Source of the DNA: Azospirillum canadense
Lineage (GTDB): Bacteria; Pseudomonadota; Alphaproteobacteria; Azospirillales; Azospirillaceae
Reading direction: 5' to 3'
NCBI RefSeq assembly: GCF_025961225.1
Contig: NZ_JAOQNG010000010.1
Location: 424,501-488,500, forward strand
DNA: 64,000 nucleotides
Both the position numbers and the translations under genes were made by a program. Below the pieces are notes generated by a model. The model was not told where the DNA came from. It worked only from the letters and a program-made list of their open reading frames with translations, and did no database searches. This document shows positions 56,001 through 64,000 of this stretch, one piece after another. The stretch's first letter is position 1. Each line of letters opens with the position of its first letter.

Positions 56001-57440
56001 GTGGTGGCCGCCGCTGTGCGCGCCGCCGCCCGTACTCCCGTCCCGGTCATCCGTCCCGGATTCCTTGTCAACGTCCGCGAAACAGCCAAAAACGTGCCCG
56101 CCGACGTCGCCCGCCTCCTTCACGAGATCGATGCCCTTCCCGGCTACAGCCGGTTCGGGCGCGTCACCGCTGTGCTCGGCCTTTTGGTCGAGGTCGGCGG
56201 CATCGAAAAGGAATTGTCCGTCGGCGGCCGTTGCATCGTGGAATCCCGCGACGGTCGCCAAGTACCTTGTGAGGTGGTCGGCTTTCGACAAGGGCGCGCA
56301 TTGCTTATGCCGTTCGGGTCTATTGACGGGGTGGGGCTCGGCTGCCGGGCTCTGGTGTCGGACGGCCAGCCATCCGTTTTCCCCACCGACGCATGGCTGG
56401 GCCGCGTCATCAACGCGCTTGGCGAGCCGGTGGACGGCAAGGGGCCGCTGCCCAAGGGACCGCGCGGCGTGCCGGTGCGCAACAACCCACCCTCGGCCCA
56501 CGCCCGCGCCCGCGTCGGCGAGAAGCTGGACCTGGGCATCCGCGCGATCAACGCCTTCCTGACCTGCTGCCGCGGCCAGCGCATGGGCATCTTCGCGGGC
56601 TCCGGCGTCGGCAAGTCGTCGGTCATGTCGATGCTCGCCCGCTTCTCCGCCGCGGAGGTTGCGGTGATCGGCTTGATCGGCGAGCGCGGGCGCGAGCTTC
56701 AGGAGTTCATCACCGAGGATCTGGGCGAGGAAGGCCTGGCGCGCAGCATCGTCGTCTGCGCCACGTCGGACGAGGCGCCGCTGATGCGCCGACAGGCGGC
56801 CTACATGACCATGGCAGTGGCGGAGCATTTCCGCGACCAGGGCCGCGACGTGCTGTGCATGATGGACAGCGTCACCCGCTTCGCCATGGCCCAGCGCGAG
56901 ATCGGCTTGTCCGCCGGCGAGCCGCCGACGACCAAGGGCTACCCGCCGACCGTCTTCGCCGAACTGCCGCGCCTGCTGGAACGGGCCGGGCCGGGCGTGG
57001 CCGGGTCCGGCTCCATCACCGGGCTGTTCACCGTGCTGGTGGAAGGCGACGACCACAACGAGCCGATCGCCGACGCCGTGCGCGGCATCCTGGACGGGCA
57101 CATCGTGCTGGAACGCCAGATCGGCGAGCGCGGGCGCTACCCCGCCATCAACATCCTGCGCAGCGTGTCGCGAACCATGCCCGGCTGCAACGCGCCCATC
57201 GAGAACGAACTGGTGAACCACGCGCGCCGCCTGATGTCGTCCTACGACAACATGGCGGAGATGATCCGCCTGGGCGCCTACCGGAAAGGAACGGACCCAC
57301 AGGTGGACGAAGCCATCCATTACCAGCCGGCGCTGGAGGCCTTCCTGAAGCAGGGCAAGCGTGAGGCGACGAACCTCGACGAGAGCTACGCCATGCTGGC
57401 CGCCATCTTCGGTATCGAACAGTGGCCGCCGCAAGAATGA
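56001..57440 (+). CDS. fliI: Flagellar export ATPase FliI
   Basis: The product has 479 residues starting at GTG 56001 or 56004. The Walker A motif AGSGVGKSS is near 199-207, followed by GLIGERGRELQEF, DSVTRFAMAQREIGLSAGEPP and the GSITGLFTVLVEGDDHNEPIADA segment typical of FliI. It powers the flagellar type III export apparatus. The ribosome binding site is weak. fliJ overlaps its stop (ATGA). It is divergent from ctrA. Confidence 0.95.
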   Translation: MVAAAVRAAARTPVPVIRPGFLVNVRETAKNVPADVARLLHEIDALPGYSRFGRVTAVLGLLVEVGGIEKELSVGGRCIVESRDGRQVPCEVVGFRQGRALLMPFGSIDGVGLGCRALVSDGQPSVFPTDAWLGRVINALGEPVDGKGPLPKGPRGVPVRNNPPSAHARARVGEKLDLGIRAINAFLTCCRGQRMGIFAGSGVGKSSVMSMLARFSAAEVAVIGLIGERGRELQEFITEDLGEEGLARSIVVCATSDEAPLMRRQAAYMTMAVAEHFRDQGRDVLCMMDSVTRFAMAQREIGLSAGEPPTTKGYPPTVFAELPRLLERAGPGVAGSGSITGLFTVLVEGDDHNEPIADAVRGILDGHIVLERQIGERGRYPAINILRSVSRTMPGCNAPIENELVNHARRLMSSYDNMAEMIRLGAYRKGTDPQVDEAIHYQPALEAFLKQGKREATNLDESYAMLAAIFGIEQWPPQE

Positions 57441-57874
57441 GCAGCCTCAAGACCATCATCCGCTTGCAGAAGTGGAAGCTCGACGAGAAGCGCCGCGCGC
57501 TGGCCGAGCTTCAGAACCTCGCCGACCGCCTGAAGGCCGAGATCGAGCGGCTGAAGGAAGAGATCGCGGCGGAGCAGGAGACGGCCCGCAGCAACGTCGA
57601 ATACTCCTTCACCTACAGCAACTACATCCAGGCCGCCATGGAGCGCGGCCGGCGCCTGACCCAGTCCATGGGGCAGGTGGAAGGCCAGATCTCCGTCGCC
57701 ACCGACGAGATGGCCGAAGCCTTCCAGGAGCTGAAGCGCTATGAGCTGGCCGAAGAGGAGCGGCTGAAGCGCGAGAAGGAAAAGCTGAAGCGCAAGGAGG
57801 CCAACATGCTGGACGAGACCGCGCTCGTCGGCTTCCGCCGTCGCCAGCAGGAGGAGAACGGCGCCGAGCCGTGA
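57437..57874 (+). CDS. fliJ: Flagellar export protein FliJ
   Basis: The product has 145 residues, nearly all coiled coil (LQKWKLDEKRRALAELQNLADRLKAEIERLKEEIAAEQ), as in FliJ, the stalk of the FliI ring. It overlaps fliI by four bases. Sequence identity in this family is low, so the call rests on coiled-coil nature, length and position. Confidence 0.88.
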   Translation: MSSLKTIIRLQKWKLDEKRRALAELQNLADRLKAEIERLKEEIAAEQETARSNVEYSFTYSNYIQAAMERGRRLTQSMGQVEGQISVATDEMAEAFQELKRYELAEEERLKREKEKLKRKEANMLDETALVGFRRRQQEENGAEP

Positions 57875-57887
57875 CGCCGCGATTGGT

Positions 57888-58259
57888 CTAGATGCGCCGC
57901 ATCCGGGCGAAGAGATGCGGGTTGTCCCAGCCGGGCTGGCGGTCTTCCACGACGACGCGATGGGGTACGGGGGCCGGGCGTTCCACCGTGATCTCGGCCC
58001 AGCGGGGCACCAGCTCGTTGTTGAGGTCGTCGAGCACGGTGAGCGCCAGCGCCTCCAGTCCGCCGCCGGTGAGGGTGGAGAGGTCGCCCAGGTAGCCGAT
58101 GAAGCCGGCGGGATTCAGCACCAGACGGTCGGGCACATAGCGCACGGTCAGGCGCGTGCCGGGCAGGGGCTCGCCTTCCAAATCGACCAGGTAATCATGG
58201 CGGGTGTCCGGGTTGGGCGCGCTGGTCAGCAGGGCGCGGCGGTGCATGGGCTGCGGCAT
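57888..58259 (-). CDS. Small T-fold-like protein resembling the C-terminal part of QueF
   Basis: The product has 123 residues. The order NPDTRHDYLVDLEGEPLPG, RYVPDRLVLNPAGFIGYLGDL and ALTVLDDLNNELVPRWAEITV recalls the second half of the queuosine enzyme QueF (CP-TGQPDF, then a long helix and DPRW). The catalytic Cys of QueF is not seen (SAPNPDT instead), so it is probably not a nitrile reductase. It starts two bases after the stop of the FliK-like gene and belongs to the flagellar operon. Function unknown. Confidence 0.6.
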   Translation of the reverse strand: MPQPMHRRALLTSAPNPDTRHDYLVDLEGEPLPGTRLTVRYVPDRLVLNPAGFIGYLGDLSTLTGGGLEALALTVLDDLNNELVPRWAEITVERPAPVPHRVVVEDRQPGWDNPHLFARMRRI

Positions 58260-58261
58260 TT

Positions 58262-60217
58262 TCAGGCGGTGTAACTTTTGCTGCCCGCCCCGCCGGCGCG
58301 GGTCAGCTTCACCCAGCATTTGGCCCCGGACTGGAAGGACAGGCCGCCGACATAGCCCACGGCGCGGATGCTGTCGGCGAAAATCTGGATCAGGTCAAGG
58401 CGCAGCTCCGGCGCCAGCACGGTGTGGCTGCGCAGGATCAGGTCGAACCGGTTGGGCTGCACCAATCCGTCGAGCTGGAGGGGACCAAGGCGGCTCAGCT
58501 CCAGGTCGAGCAGGAAGCGGCTGCCTTTGCCGTCGCGCTTGCCCTTGCGGCCGCCGTCTTCCTCCTCATCACCCTTGATCGGGTGAATGTGCAGGCGGAT
58601 GGGCAGCGGGCCGTTGGCGTCGAACATCGGCAGGATGAAGGGCCGCCAGTCGCCGGGCAGCGGGTCGGCCGACTGCTGCTGGAGCGACTTGAACTCGCGG
58701 TCCAGCTGCTGGACGAGGTCGCCGCGCCCGGCCTTCTCCAGGGCGGTCGTCGCGTCCTCGCCGAGCCAACCGCGGGCGTCGCCGCCGCGGATTGCCGACA
58801 AAAGGAAGCTCAGTGCCGCGGTCAGCTTCCGGTTCGGCTGCGGCATCACGGTGGCGAGCAGGGATTGCGCCGCCGCGTGGTCCACGCCGGCGAGGGTGGA
58901 CAGGATCTGGCGCATCGCCGGCCAGTCGCGCTCCGTCAGTGGGCCGGTGGGTGTCGGCGCGGGCGCGGCGGTCCGCAGCGCCTGGCCGGGGTCGGTCAGG
59001 GCCGCCGTGATCGTGGCCCCCGCCGGCAGGCTGGCTTGGACGTTCAGGGCCAGCATGCCCTTGCGAGTGGCGAGGATCGGCTGGCCCTGCGGAGTCGTGC
59101 CGGCCACCGTGCCGCGCAGCACAGGCTCGTCCGGGGCGGCGGCATCCGGCAGGTCCGGCATGTCCTCCAGGCTGGTGGATGGCGGCGCCTTGGAATCGGC
59201 GTCTGCTGAGGGATTGCCCTGCGGGTTGGGTGATTTGGGGGGCTGGCCCTCCGGGGGCTTACCTTGCAGCTGGCTGGGGAGAGGCTGGTCGGGCGGTGGC
59301 GTGACTGTCAGGATCTTGAGCGCGACGGTTCCGCCCTGCGGCAGGTCCGGCTCCGGCGACGTCTGAGCATCGGGACTGGGCGGCGTTGCGGGCGGTTCCG
59401 GCGTGGCCGGGGCGGTGGAGGGCGATTCGGCGCCGGGGTGCGCGGCGTTGCCTCCCAACTGGACCGGTGTGTCGAGCATCGGCTTGCCCAGGGGCGGGGA
59501 TGCGCTTGGCAGCGGGCCGGGCTGGGCGGCGGGCTGGGGAGATGCTCCCGTGGGCGGGGTTGGAGTGCCCGCTGGGGCCGATGGCGCGCCGGCCGTTGCC
59601 GGGGGCGTGGCGGCGGGTGGTGTCGGTGGTGGAGCGGTCTGGCCGGGCAGGGTGGGCGCTGCACCGCGCGGGGCCGGGGGCTTCGGCGTGGCGGCGATGA
59701 CCAGGGCCGGGATGATGCTGCCGGGCACCAGCAGAGGCAGCGGCTGCGCCATCGGCGCGCCCGCCGTGGCCGTCGGCGTTGCCGAGGGGACGGTCGGGTT
59801 CGGCAGGATCACGGCGGGACCCTGGCCGGCCCCCGGCTGGGGTCCCGTCGGACCGGCCGGCGTCCCGGGTGTGGTTGGCGCCGTGGTCGATCCGGTGGTC
59901 AGGAGCAGCAGGACCTTGACCCCTTGCGCGGACGTCTGGCCCGGTGTGATCTGGAGCGTGACCGGCTTGTCGGTCGGCAGCGGCGTTGGCGTGTCGAGCA
60001 GGATCTCACCGGCCTGGGTGCGGACGCGGGTCAGCCCGTCCGGCGTCTCGCCCGCCACCGTGCCGGTCAGCACCACCGCGCGGGTCAGGTCCTGCAACCG
60101 CTCCGGCAAGGTCCGGACCGTCACCTCGGTCGCCAGCGCCGGTGCGGCGGGGGCCGCAGGCGCAGGACCGGCCGGCGTGGCCGGGCCGGCGACGGGGGGT
60201 GGGACGGTGGCTCCCAT
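58262..60217 (-). CDS. FliK-like hook-length control protein
   Basis: The product has 651 residues. More than half (about 110-400) is Pro/Ala/Thr-rich low complexity, expected to be extended. The C-terminal domain (about 540-645, SRFLLDLELSRLGPLQLDGLV, LRLDLIQIFADSIRAVGYVGGLSF) fits the Flg_hook domain of FliK. A small beta domain near 30-110 precedes the linker. FliK measures hook length and switches export specificity. GGAAGGGG precedes the ATG. The call rests on the C-terminal pattern and on the flagellar context. Confidence 0.65.
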   Translation of the reverse strand: MGATVPPPVAGPATPAGPAPAAPAAPALATEVTVRTLPERLQDLTRAVVLTGTVAGETPDGLTRVRTQAGEILLDTPTPLPTDKPVTLQITPGQTSAQGVKVLLLLTTGSTTAPTTPGTPAGPTGPQPGAGQGPAVILPNPTVPSATPTATAGAPMAQPLPLLVPGSIIPALVIAATPKPPAPRGAAPTLPGQTAPPPTPPAATPPATAGAPSAPAGTPTPPTGASPQPAAQPGPLPSASPPLGKPMLDTPVQLGGNAAHPGAESPSTAPATPEPPATPPSPDAQTSPEPDLPQGGTVALKILTVTPPPDQPLPSQLQGKPPEGQPPKSPNPQGNPSADADSKAPPSTSLEDMPDLPDAAAPDEPVLRGTVAGTTPQGQPILATRKGMLALNVQASLPAGATITAALTDPGQALRTAAPAPTPTGPLTERDWPAMRQILSTLAGVDHAAAQSLLATVMPQPNRKLTAALSFLLSAIRGGDARGWLGEDATTALEKAGRGDLVQQLDREFKSLQQQSADPLPGDWRPFILPMFDANGPLPIRLHIHPIKGDEEEDGGRKGKRDGKGSRFLLDLELSRLGPLQLDGLVQPNRFDLILRSHTVLAPELRLDLIQIFADSIRAVGYVGGLSFQSGAKCWVKLTRAGGAGSKSYTA

Positions 60218-60251
60218 GTCCCCTTCCTTGCGGACCGGCTGCCGGGGCGCC

Positions 60252-61046
60252 TTACTGGCCGCTCATCAGCCGCTGGGCGATGGCCAGGACGTCGCGCGCG
60301 GCGTCGCAGCCCGGCGAGCGGGTGAGCAGCGGCGACTGGTTGCGGATGGCGTCGCGCACCTTCAGGTCGCGGCGGATGATGCCGGCCAGCGAGGGCTTGA
60401 ACTTCAGGAAGTTCTGGCAGGCCTTCAGGATGGTGCCGTAGGTCCGCTCCCCGTCCTTCACGCTCTGCGCCATGTTCACCACCACGCGGAGGTCCGCCGT
60501 CGGGTTCGTGGCGTGGCTCAGCTTGATGAAGGCGTAGGCGTCGGTCAGCGAGGTCGGCTCGTCCGTCGTCACCACCAGCGTCGTTCCGGCCGGGCCGGAC
60601 AGGGTGCGCACCGTGCGGTCCACGCCGGCGCCCATGTCCATGATGACGCAGTCGTAGTTGCGCGCCAGCTCCAGCAGGTCGTTGCGCAGGCCGGACAGGC
60701 GCTGGCTCGGCAGTTGGGCGAGCGTGCCCGAGCCGGAGCGGCCGGCGATGATGTCGAAGCCGCCTTCAGGGAAGCGCTGGGCCGCGCGGCCCAGGGTCAC
60801 GTCGCCGTTGATGACGGCGCCCAGGTCGTTCTTCGGCTGGAATCCCAGCTGGATGTCGACGTTGGCAAGGCCGAGGTCGCCGTCGAACAGCAGCGAATTC
60901 TTGCCCATCTTGGTCAGGGCGTGGGCGAGCGTGATCGAAAACCACGTCTTGCCGACGCCGCCCTTGCCGCTGGCCACGGCGATGACGTTGCCCCCGCGCA
61001 GCGGGCGAACGTTCTTGAGGGCGGCCGGAAATACCGGATCGGTCAT
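60252..61046 (-). CDS. flhG: MinD-like ATPase FlhG (FleN)
   Basis: The product has 264 residues. The deviant Walker A motif GKGGVGKT is at 27-34, with FDGDLGLANVDIQLGF, IIAGRSGSGTLAQL and IMDMGAGVDRTV following. FlhG sets flagellar number together with FlhF. The N-terminal activation helix is short. Its start overlaps the flhF stop (ATGA). Confidence 0.93.
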   Translation of the reverse strand: MTDPVFPAALKNVRPLRGGNVIAVASGKGGVGKTWFSITLAHALTKMGKNSLLFDGDLGLANVDIQLGFQPKNDLGAVINGDVTLGRAAQRFPEGGFDIIAGRSGSGTLAQLPSQRLSGLRNDLLELARNYDCVIMDMGAGVDRTVRTLSGPAGTTLVVTTDEPTSLTDAYAFIKLSHATNPTADLRVVVNMAQSVKDGERTYGTILKACQNFLKFKPSLAGIIRRDLKVRDAIRNQSPLLTRSPGCDAARDVLAIAQRLMSGQ

Positions 61047-62095
61047 GGGATGGTCCTCGACGACGAAGAACGTACGGCTTTGGTCTTGGAAGGAGAGGCC
61101 TTGGCGGCGGCACGCGCCGCTTTGGCCTCGGGGGGCATCATCAGGCGGGCGAAGGCCATCGGGTTCAATGGCGTCAGCCCCTCTGCAACCTTGGAAGAGA
61201 CGCTGGCGTTGCAGAAGGCCATGCGGGCGCGGTGCGCGGTGCCGAGCAGGCTGCCCAGACGGCGCGCCATGTCCAGGCGGGTGATCAGCATGCGGCGCAC
61301 GCCCATCGCCTTGAAGGACTGGGCGATGTCGGCGGCCTCCAGCGCGTCCATACCGGCGGGCAGGACCAGGATCGGCTCCGCCACGCCCGCGGACAGGAGG
61401 GCCTTCAGGTCGGCCATCTCCTCCCGGTCGTAGGGGTTGCGCCCGGCGGTGTCCACCAGGACGACGTCGCAGCCGCGGTTCACCTCGAAGGCGCCGGCCA
61501 GCGCGTCGGGGTCCTCCACCGTCGCCAGCTTGATCTTCATCAGGCGAGTGAAGGCGGCCAACTGCTCCATGCCGCCGGCGCGCACCGTGTCGGTGGTGAT
61601 CACGCCGACCTTGCGCTTTTTGAACACGGCCTGCGCGGCGAGCTTCGCGACGATCAGCGTCTTCCCGCCGCCGGGCGGGCCGACCAGGATCAGCGGCTTG
61701 TTGCCGGTGCGCTTGTCGTGCAGCGGGCTGAAGGTGAACATGCTGTCCAATGCGGCGCCCAGCGCCAGCATCGGGTCGTCGGTGTCCAGGCTGGAGGCCG
61801 CGTCGATCAGCTGTTCGGCGAGCGCGGCGGGGACGCCGTGGCGGTGCAGCACGTCGGCCACCACCTCGCCCACGTCGATCTCCGGCTCCTCCACCAGGAT
61901 GGGCTTGGGCGGCGCGTGGTGGGTCGCGCGCGACGGCGCCATGACGAGGTCGTCTTCCTCCACCGCCGCGGTCACGCGCACGCCGCCGCCTTCCTCCTCG
62001 CGCGTGGCGACGATGATCGCGTCGTCGCCCAGCGCCTGGCGGACCATCCGCATGGCTTCGGACATGGATTTGGCGTGGAAGGACTTCAGCCGCAT
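61043..62095 (-). CDS. flhF: SRP-type GTPase FlhF
   Basis: The product has 350 residues. It begins MRLKSFHAKSMSEAMRMVRQALGDDAIIVATR, typical of FlhF. The NG domain has the P-loop GPPGGGKT at 139-146, TTDTVRAGGMEQL, VDTAGRNPYD and ITRLDMARRLGSLL. FlhF places the flagellum, usually at a pole. A basic Ala/Lys/Ser tail ends the protein. It follows flhA by 46 bases. Confidence 0.93.
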   Translation of the reverse strand: MRLKSFHAKSMSEAMRMVRQALGDDAIIVATREEEGGGVRVTAAVEEDDLVMAPSRATHHAPPKPILVEEPEIDVGEVVADVLHRHGVPAALAEQLIDAASSLDTDDPMLALGAALDSMFTFSPLHDKRTGNKPLILVGPPGGGKTLIVAKLAAQAVFKKRKVGVITTDTVRAGGMEQLAAFTRLMKIKLATVEDPDALAGAFEVNRGCDVVLVDTAGRNPYDREEMADLKALLSAGVAEPILVLPAGMDALEAADIAQSFKAMGVRRMLITRLDMARRLGSLLGTAHRARMAFCNASVSSKVAEGLTPLNPMAFARLMMPPEAKAARAAAKASPSKTKAVRSSSSRTIP

Positions 62096-62141
62096 GCGCG
62101 AGGCTCCGTCCCTGTCACGTCATGGTGTGCGGCGTGTGCCA

Positions 62142-64000
62142 TCAGATCTGCCCCAGGGTCTTGATCTTCGCCTTGGGGTGGATCTCGTTCTGCGACATCA
62201 CCACGGTGGCCGGCCGGAACCGCTCGACGATGGAGCGGACGAAGGGACGGATCAGGGGGCTGGTCAACAGGACGGGGGTCTCGCCCATCATGGCGTGTCG
62301 CTCGAAGGTTTGGCGGACCGAAGTGATGAATTGCTGCAGGCGGCTTGGCGCCATCGTCAGTTGCCGGTCGTCGCCGTCACCCACCAGCGATTCCGCGAAC
62401 GCCTGCTCCCATTCGGGGGAGAGCGTGACGAGCGGGATGAAGCCCATCTCGTTGATGTTCGCGTCGCAGATTTGGCGGGCCAGGCGCGTGCGCACATGCT
62501 CCGTGATCTGCGTGATGCTGCGGGTTTGACTTGCCGCCTCCGATACGCCTTCCAGGATTGTTGCAAGATCGCGTACCGACACGCGTTCCGCAAGCAAGTT
62601 CTGCAGCACACGTTGCAGTCCGCCCACGGTGATCTGCTGCGGCACCACATCGGCCACGAGCTTCTGGTGTTCCTTGTCGAGTTCATCGAGCAGCTTCTGC
62701 GTCTCGGTGAAGGACAGAAGCTCCGGCATGTTGTCCTTGATCAGCTCCGTCAGGTGCGTGGTGATGACGGTGGACGGGTCCACGACGGTGTAGCCCTTGA
62801 ACAGGGCCTCCTCGCGGTAGCCCGGCTCGATCCAGATGGCCGGCAGGCCGAAGGTCGGCTCGATGGTCTGCTCTCCGGGCAGGCTCATGGCCTCGCCGCG
62901 CGGATCCATGACCAGCAGCATGTTGGGCCGGATGTCGCCGCGCCCCGCCTCGATCTCCTTGATTCGGATGATGTAGGCGTTGGGCGGCAGTTGCAGGTTG
63001 TCCTGGATGCGCACCGCGGGCATGACGAATCCGACCTCGCCGGCGATCTGCCGGCGCAAGCCCTTGATCTGGTCGGTCAGCCGGTGGCTGCCCGCCTGCG
63101 GCTGGTTGATCAGCGACAGCAGGCCGTAGCCGAGTTCCAGCCGAATCAGGTCGATGGCGAGTGCCGTGGAGATCGGCTCGTCGGCCACAGGCGCCGGACC
63201 GCCGCCGGGGCCCATACCCGCGGCCTCCGCCGCGGCGGCTTCGGCCTCCTCCGCCTCCTTCTTCGCGCGGATCTTCGGCAGGTAGTAGGCGGCGGCCCCC
63301 ACCGCGCCGATCACCGGCAGGAAGGGCAGCAGCGGCATGCCGGGCATCAGGGCCAGCAGGGTGATGGCACCGGCCGACAGGCCCAGCGCGCTGACATGGC
63401 CGGTCAGCTGGCCGACCACCGCCTTGTCGGTGGAGCCGCCCGTGCCGGCTTTCGACACCAGGAAGCCGGCGGAGATGGAGATGACCAGCGCCGGGATCTG
63501 GGAAACGAGGCCGTCGCCGATGGTCAGCTTCGTGAAGGTGTCCAGCGCCTGCAGCACCGGCATGTCGTAGCGCAGGACCGCCAGCGCCACGCCGCCGATG
63601 ATGTTGATGAACATGATCATCAGGCCGGCGACCGCGTCGCCCTTCACGAACTTCGACGCACCGTCCATGGAGCCGAAGAAGGCGCTTTCGTCCTCCAGCT
63701 CCTTGCGCTTGGCGCGTGCGGTCGTCTCGTCGATCATGCCGGCGGACAGGTCGGCGTCGATGGCCATCTGCTTGCCGGGCATGGCGTCCAGGGTGAAGCG
63801 GGCCGCGACTTCCGCGATGCGGCCCGAACCGGCGGTGATCACCTTGAAGTTCACGATCGTCAGGATCGCGTAGACGATCACGCCGATGATGAAGTCGCCG
63901 CCCATCACGAAGCCTGCGAAGGCCTCGATGACGTGGCCGGCCGCCGCCGTGCCCTCGTGCCCGTGCGTCAGGATCAGGCGCGTCGACGCCATGTTCAGCG
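62142..64000 (-). CDS. flhA: Flagellar export gate protein FlhA, cut by the window edge
   Basis: About 619 codons of the C-terminal part are present; roughly the first 70-80 codons lie beyond the right edge. Membrane segments are visible at the start of the visible part (IEAFAGFVMGGDFIIGVIVYAILTIVNF). They are followed by the conserved FHIPEP-type loop (GRIAEVAARFTLDAMPGKQMAIDADLSAGMI), further segments, and the cytoplasmic domain (LELGYGLLSLINQ, IRIKEIEAGRG, LLVMDP). FlhA forms the export gate. The internal ATG in MASTRLIL is not the true start. Confidence 0.95.
   Translation of the reverse strand, partial: LNMASTRLILTHGHEGTAAAGHVIEAFAGFVMGGDFIIGVIVYAILTIVNFKVITAGSGRIAEVAARFTLDAMPGKQMAIDADLSAGMIDETTARAKRKELEDESAFFGSMDGASKFVKGDAVAGLMIMFINIIGGVALAVLRYDMPVLQALDTFTKLTIGDGLVSQIPALVISISAGFLVSKAGTGGSTDKAVVGQLTGHVSALGLSAGAITLLALMPGMPLLPFLPVIGAVGAAAYYLPKIRAKKEAEEAEAAAAEAAGMGPGGGPAPVADEPISTALAIDLIRLELGYGLLSLINQPQAGSHRLTDQIKGLRRQIAGEVGFVMPAVRIQDNLQLPPNAYIIRIKEIEAGRGDIRPNMLLVMDPRGEAMSLPGEQTIEPTFGLPAIWIEPGYREEALFKGYTVVDPSTVITTHLTELIKDNMPELLSFTETQKLLDELDKEHQKLVADVVPQQITVGGLQRVLQNLLAERVSVRDLATILEGVSEAASQTRSITQITEHVRTRLARQICDANINEMGFIPLVTLSPEWEQAFAESLVGDGDDRQLTMAPSRLQQFITSVRQTFERHAMMGETPVLLTSPLIRPFVRSIVERFRPATVVMSQNEIHPKAKIKTLGQI

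Noticed and set aside
59200..59900. Repetitive GC-rich sequence that could suggest a tandem repeat or CRISPR
   Set aside because: It codes for the Pro/Ala/Thr-rich linker of the FliK-like protein; no regular repeat-spacer unit is present.
59264..61433. Long Gly/Arg-rich plus-strand frames opposite the FliK-like, flhG and flhF genes
   Set aside because: They are antisense readings of the Pro/Ala-rich linker and of flhG and flhF, which have clear motifs.

Overview
The window is high-GC chromosomal DNA from an alphaproteobacterium. The best fit is Azospirillum or a close relative in the Rhodospirillales. The reasons are gene content and order: a cheA(-receiver)-cheW-cheY-cheB-cheR operon as known from Azospirillum and Rhodospirillum centenum, a CtrA/ChpT phosphorelay, flhA-flhF-flhG, fliI-fliJ, many hybrid histidine kinases, and tightly overlapping reading frames. 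Species cannot be fixed from the sequence alone.

Left part (1-20 kb) is accessory and regulatory. A truncated gene at the left edge encodes a degenerate receiver protein; a full-length paralogue fused to a MarR-like domain lies at 13.9-14.9 kb. Between them is a six-gene cassette (1067-7754): a periplasmic sensor without output domain, a sensor-HAMP-MFS transporter fusion, an orphan ABC-type solute-binding protein, a GNAT acetyltransferase, an ATP-grasp ligase and an unknown helical protein. The first five are translationally coupled or nearly so. I regard this cassette as the best candidate for an undescribed system. It is followed by an SDR/LysR pair, a 7TM hybrid kinase (HisKA-HATPase-REC-HPt) with its winged-helix response regulator, a thioesterase, a SNF2-like helicase with a small partner, an aspartate racemase and a NarL-type regulator.

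Middle part (20-47 kb) is mostly housekeeping: HxlR/SDR pair, tRNA-Gln, Ppx/GppA phosphatase, rlmE, guaB, a TrmH-type methyltransferase, mltA, an RsmB-type methyltransferase, guaA, holC-pepA, lptG, surA-pdxA, with several small or unknown genes and two more histidine kinases.

Right part (46.7-64 kb) is a motility and cell-cycle block: chpT, cheA-W-Y-B-R, a LysR/DUF1127 divergent pair, ctrA, fliI-fliJ, and convergently a FlhA-FlhF-FlhG-FliK-like-QueF-like operon. ChpT passes phosphate to CtrA in the known alphaproteobacterial pathway, and CtrA often controls flagellar genes, so the block links cell cycle, chemotaxis and flagellum assembly.

Two dispersed repeat families were found by eye: a 33-bp REP-like element at three loci, all between convergent genes, and a 119-178 bp multi-hairpin, MITE-like element at two loci. 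In two places these repeats supply the stop codon of the adjacent gene. No rRNA, CRISPR array, complete insertion sequence or recognisable prophage was seen.
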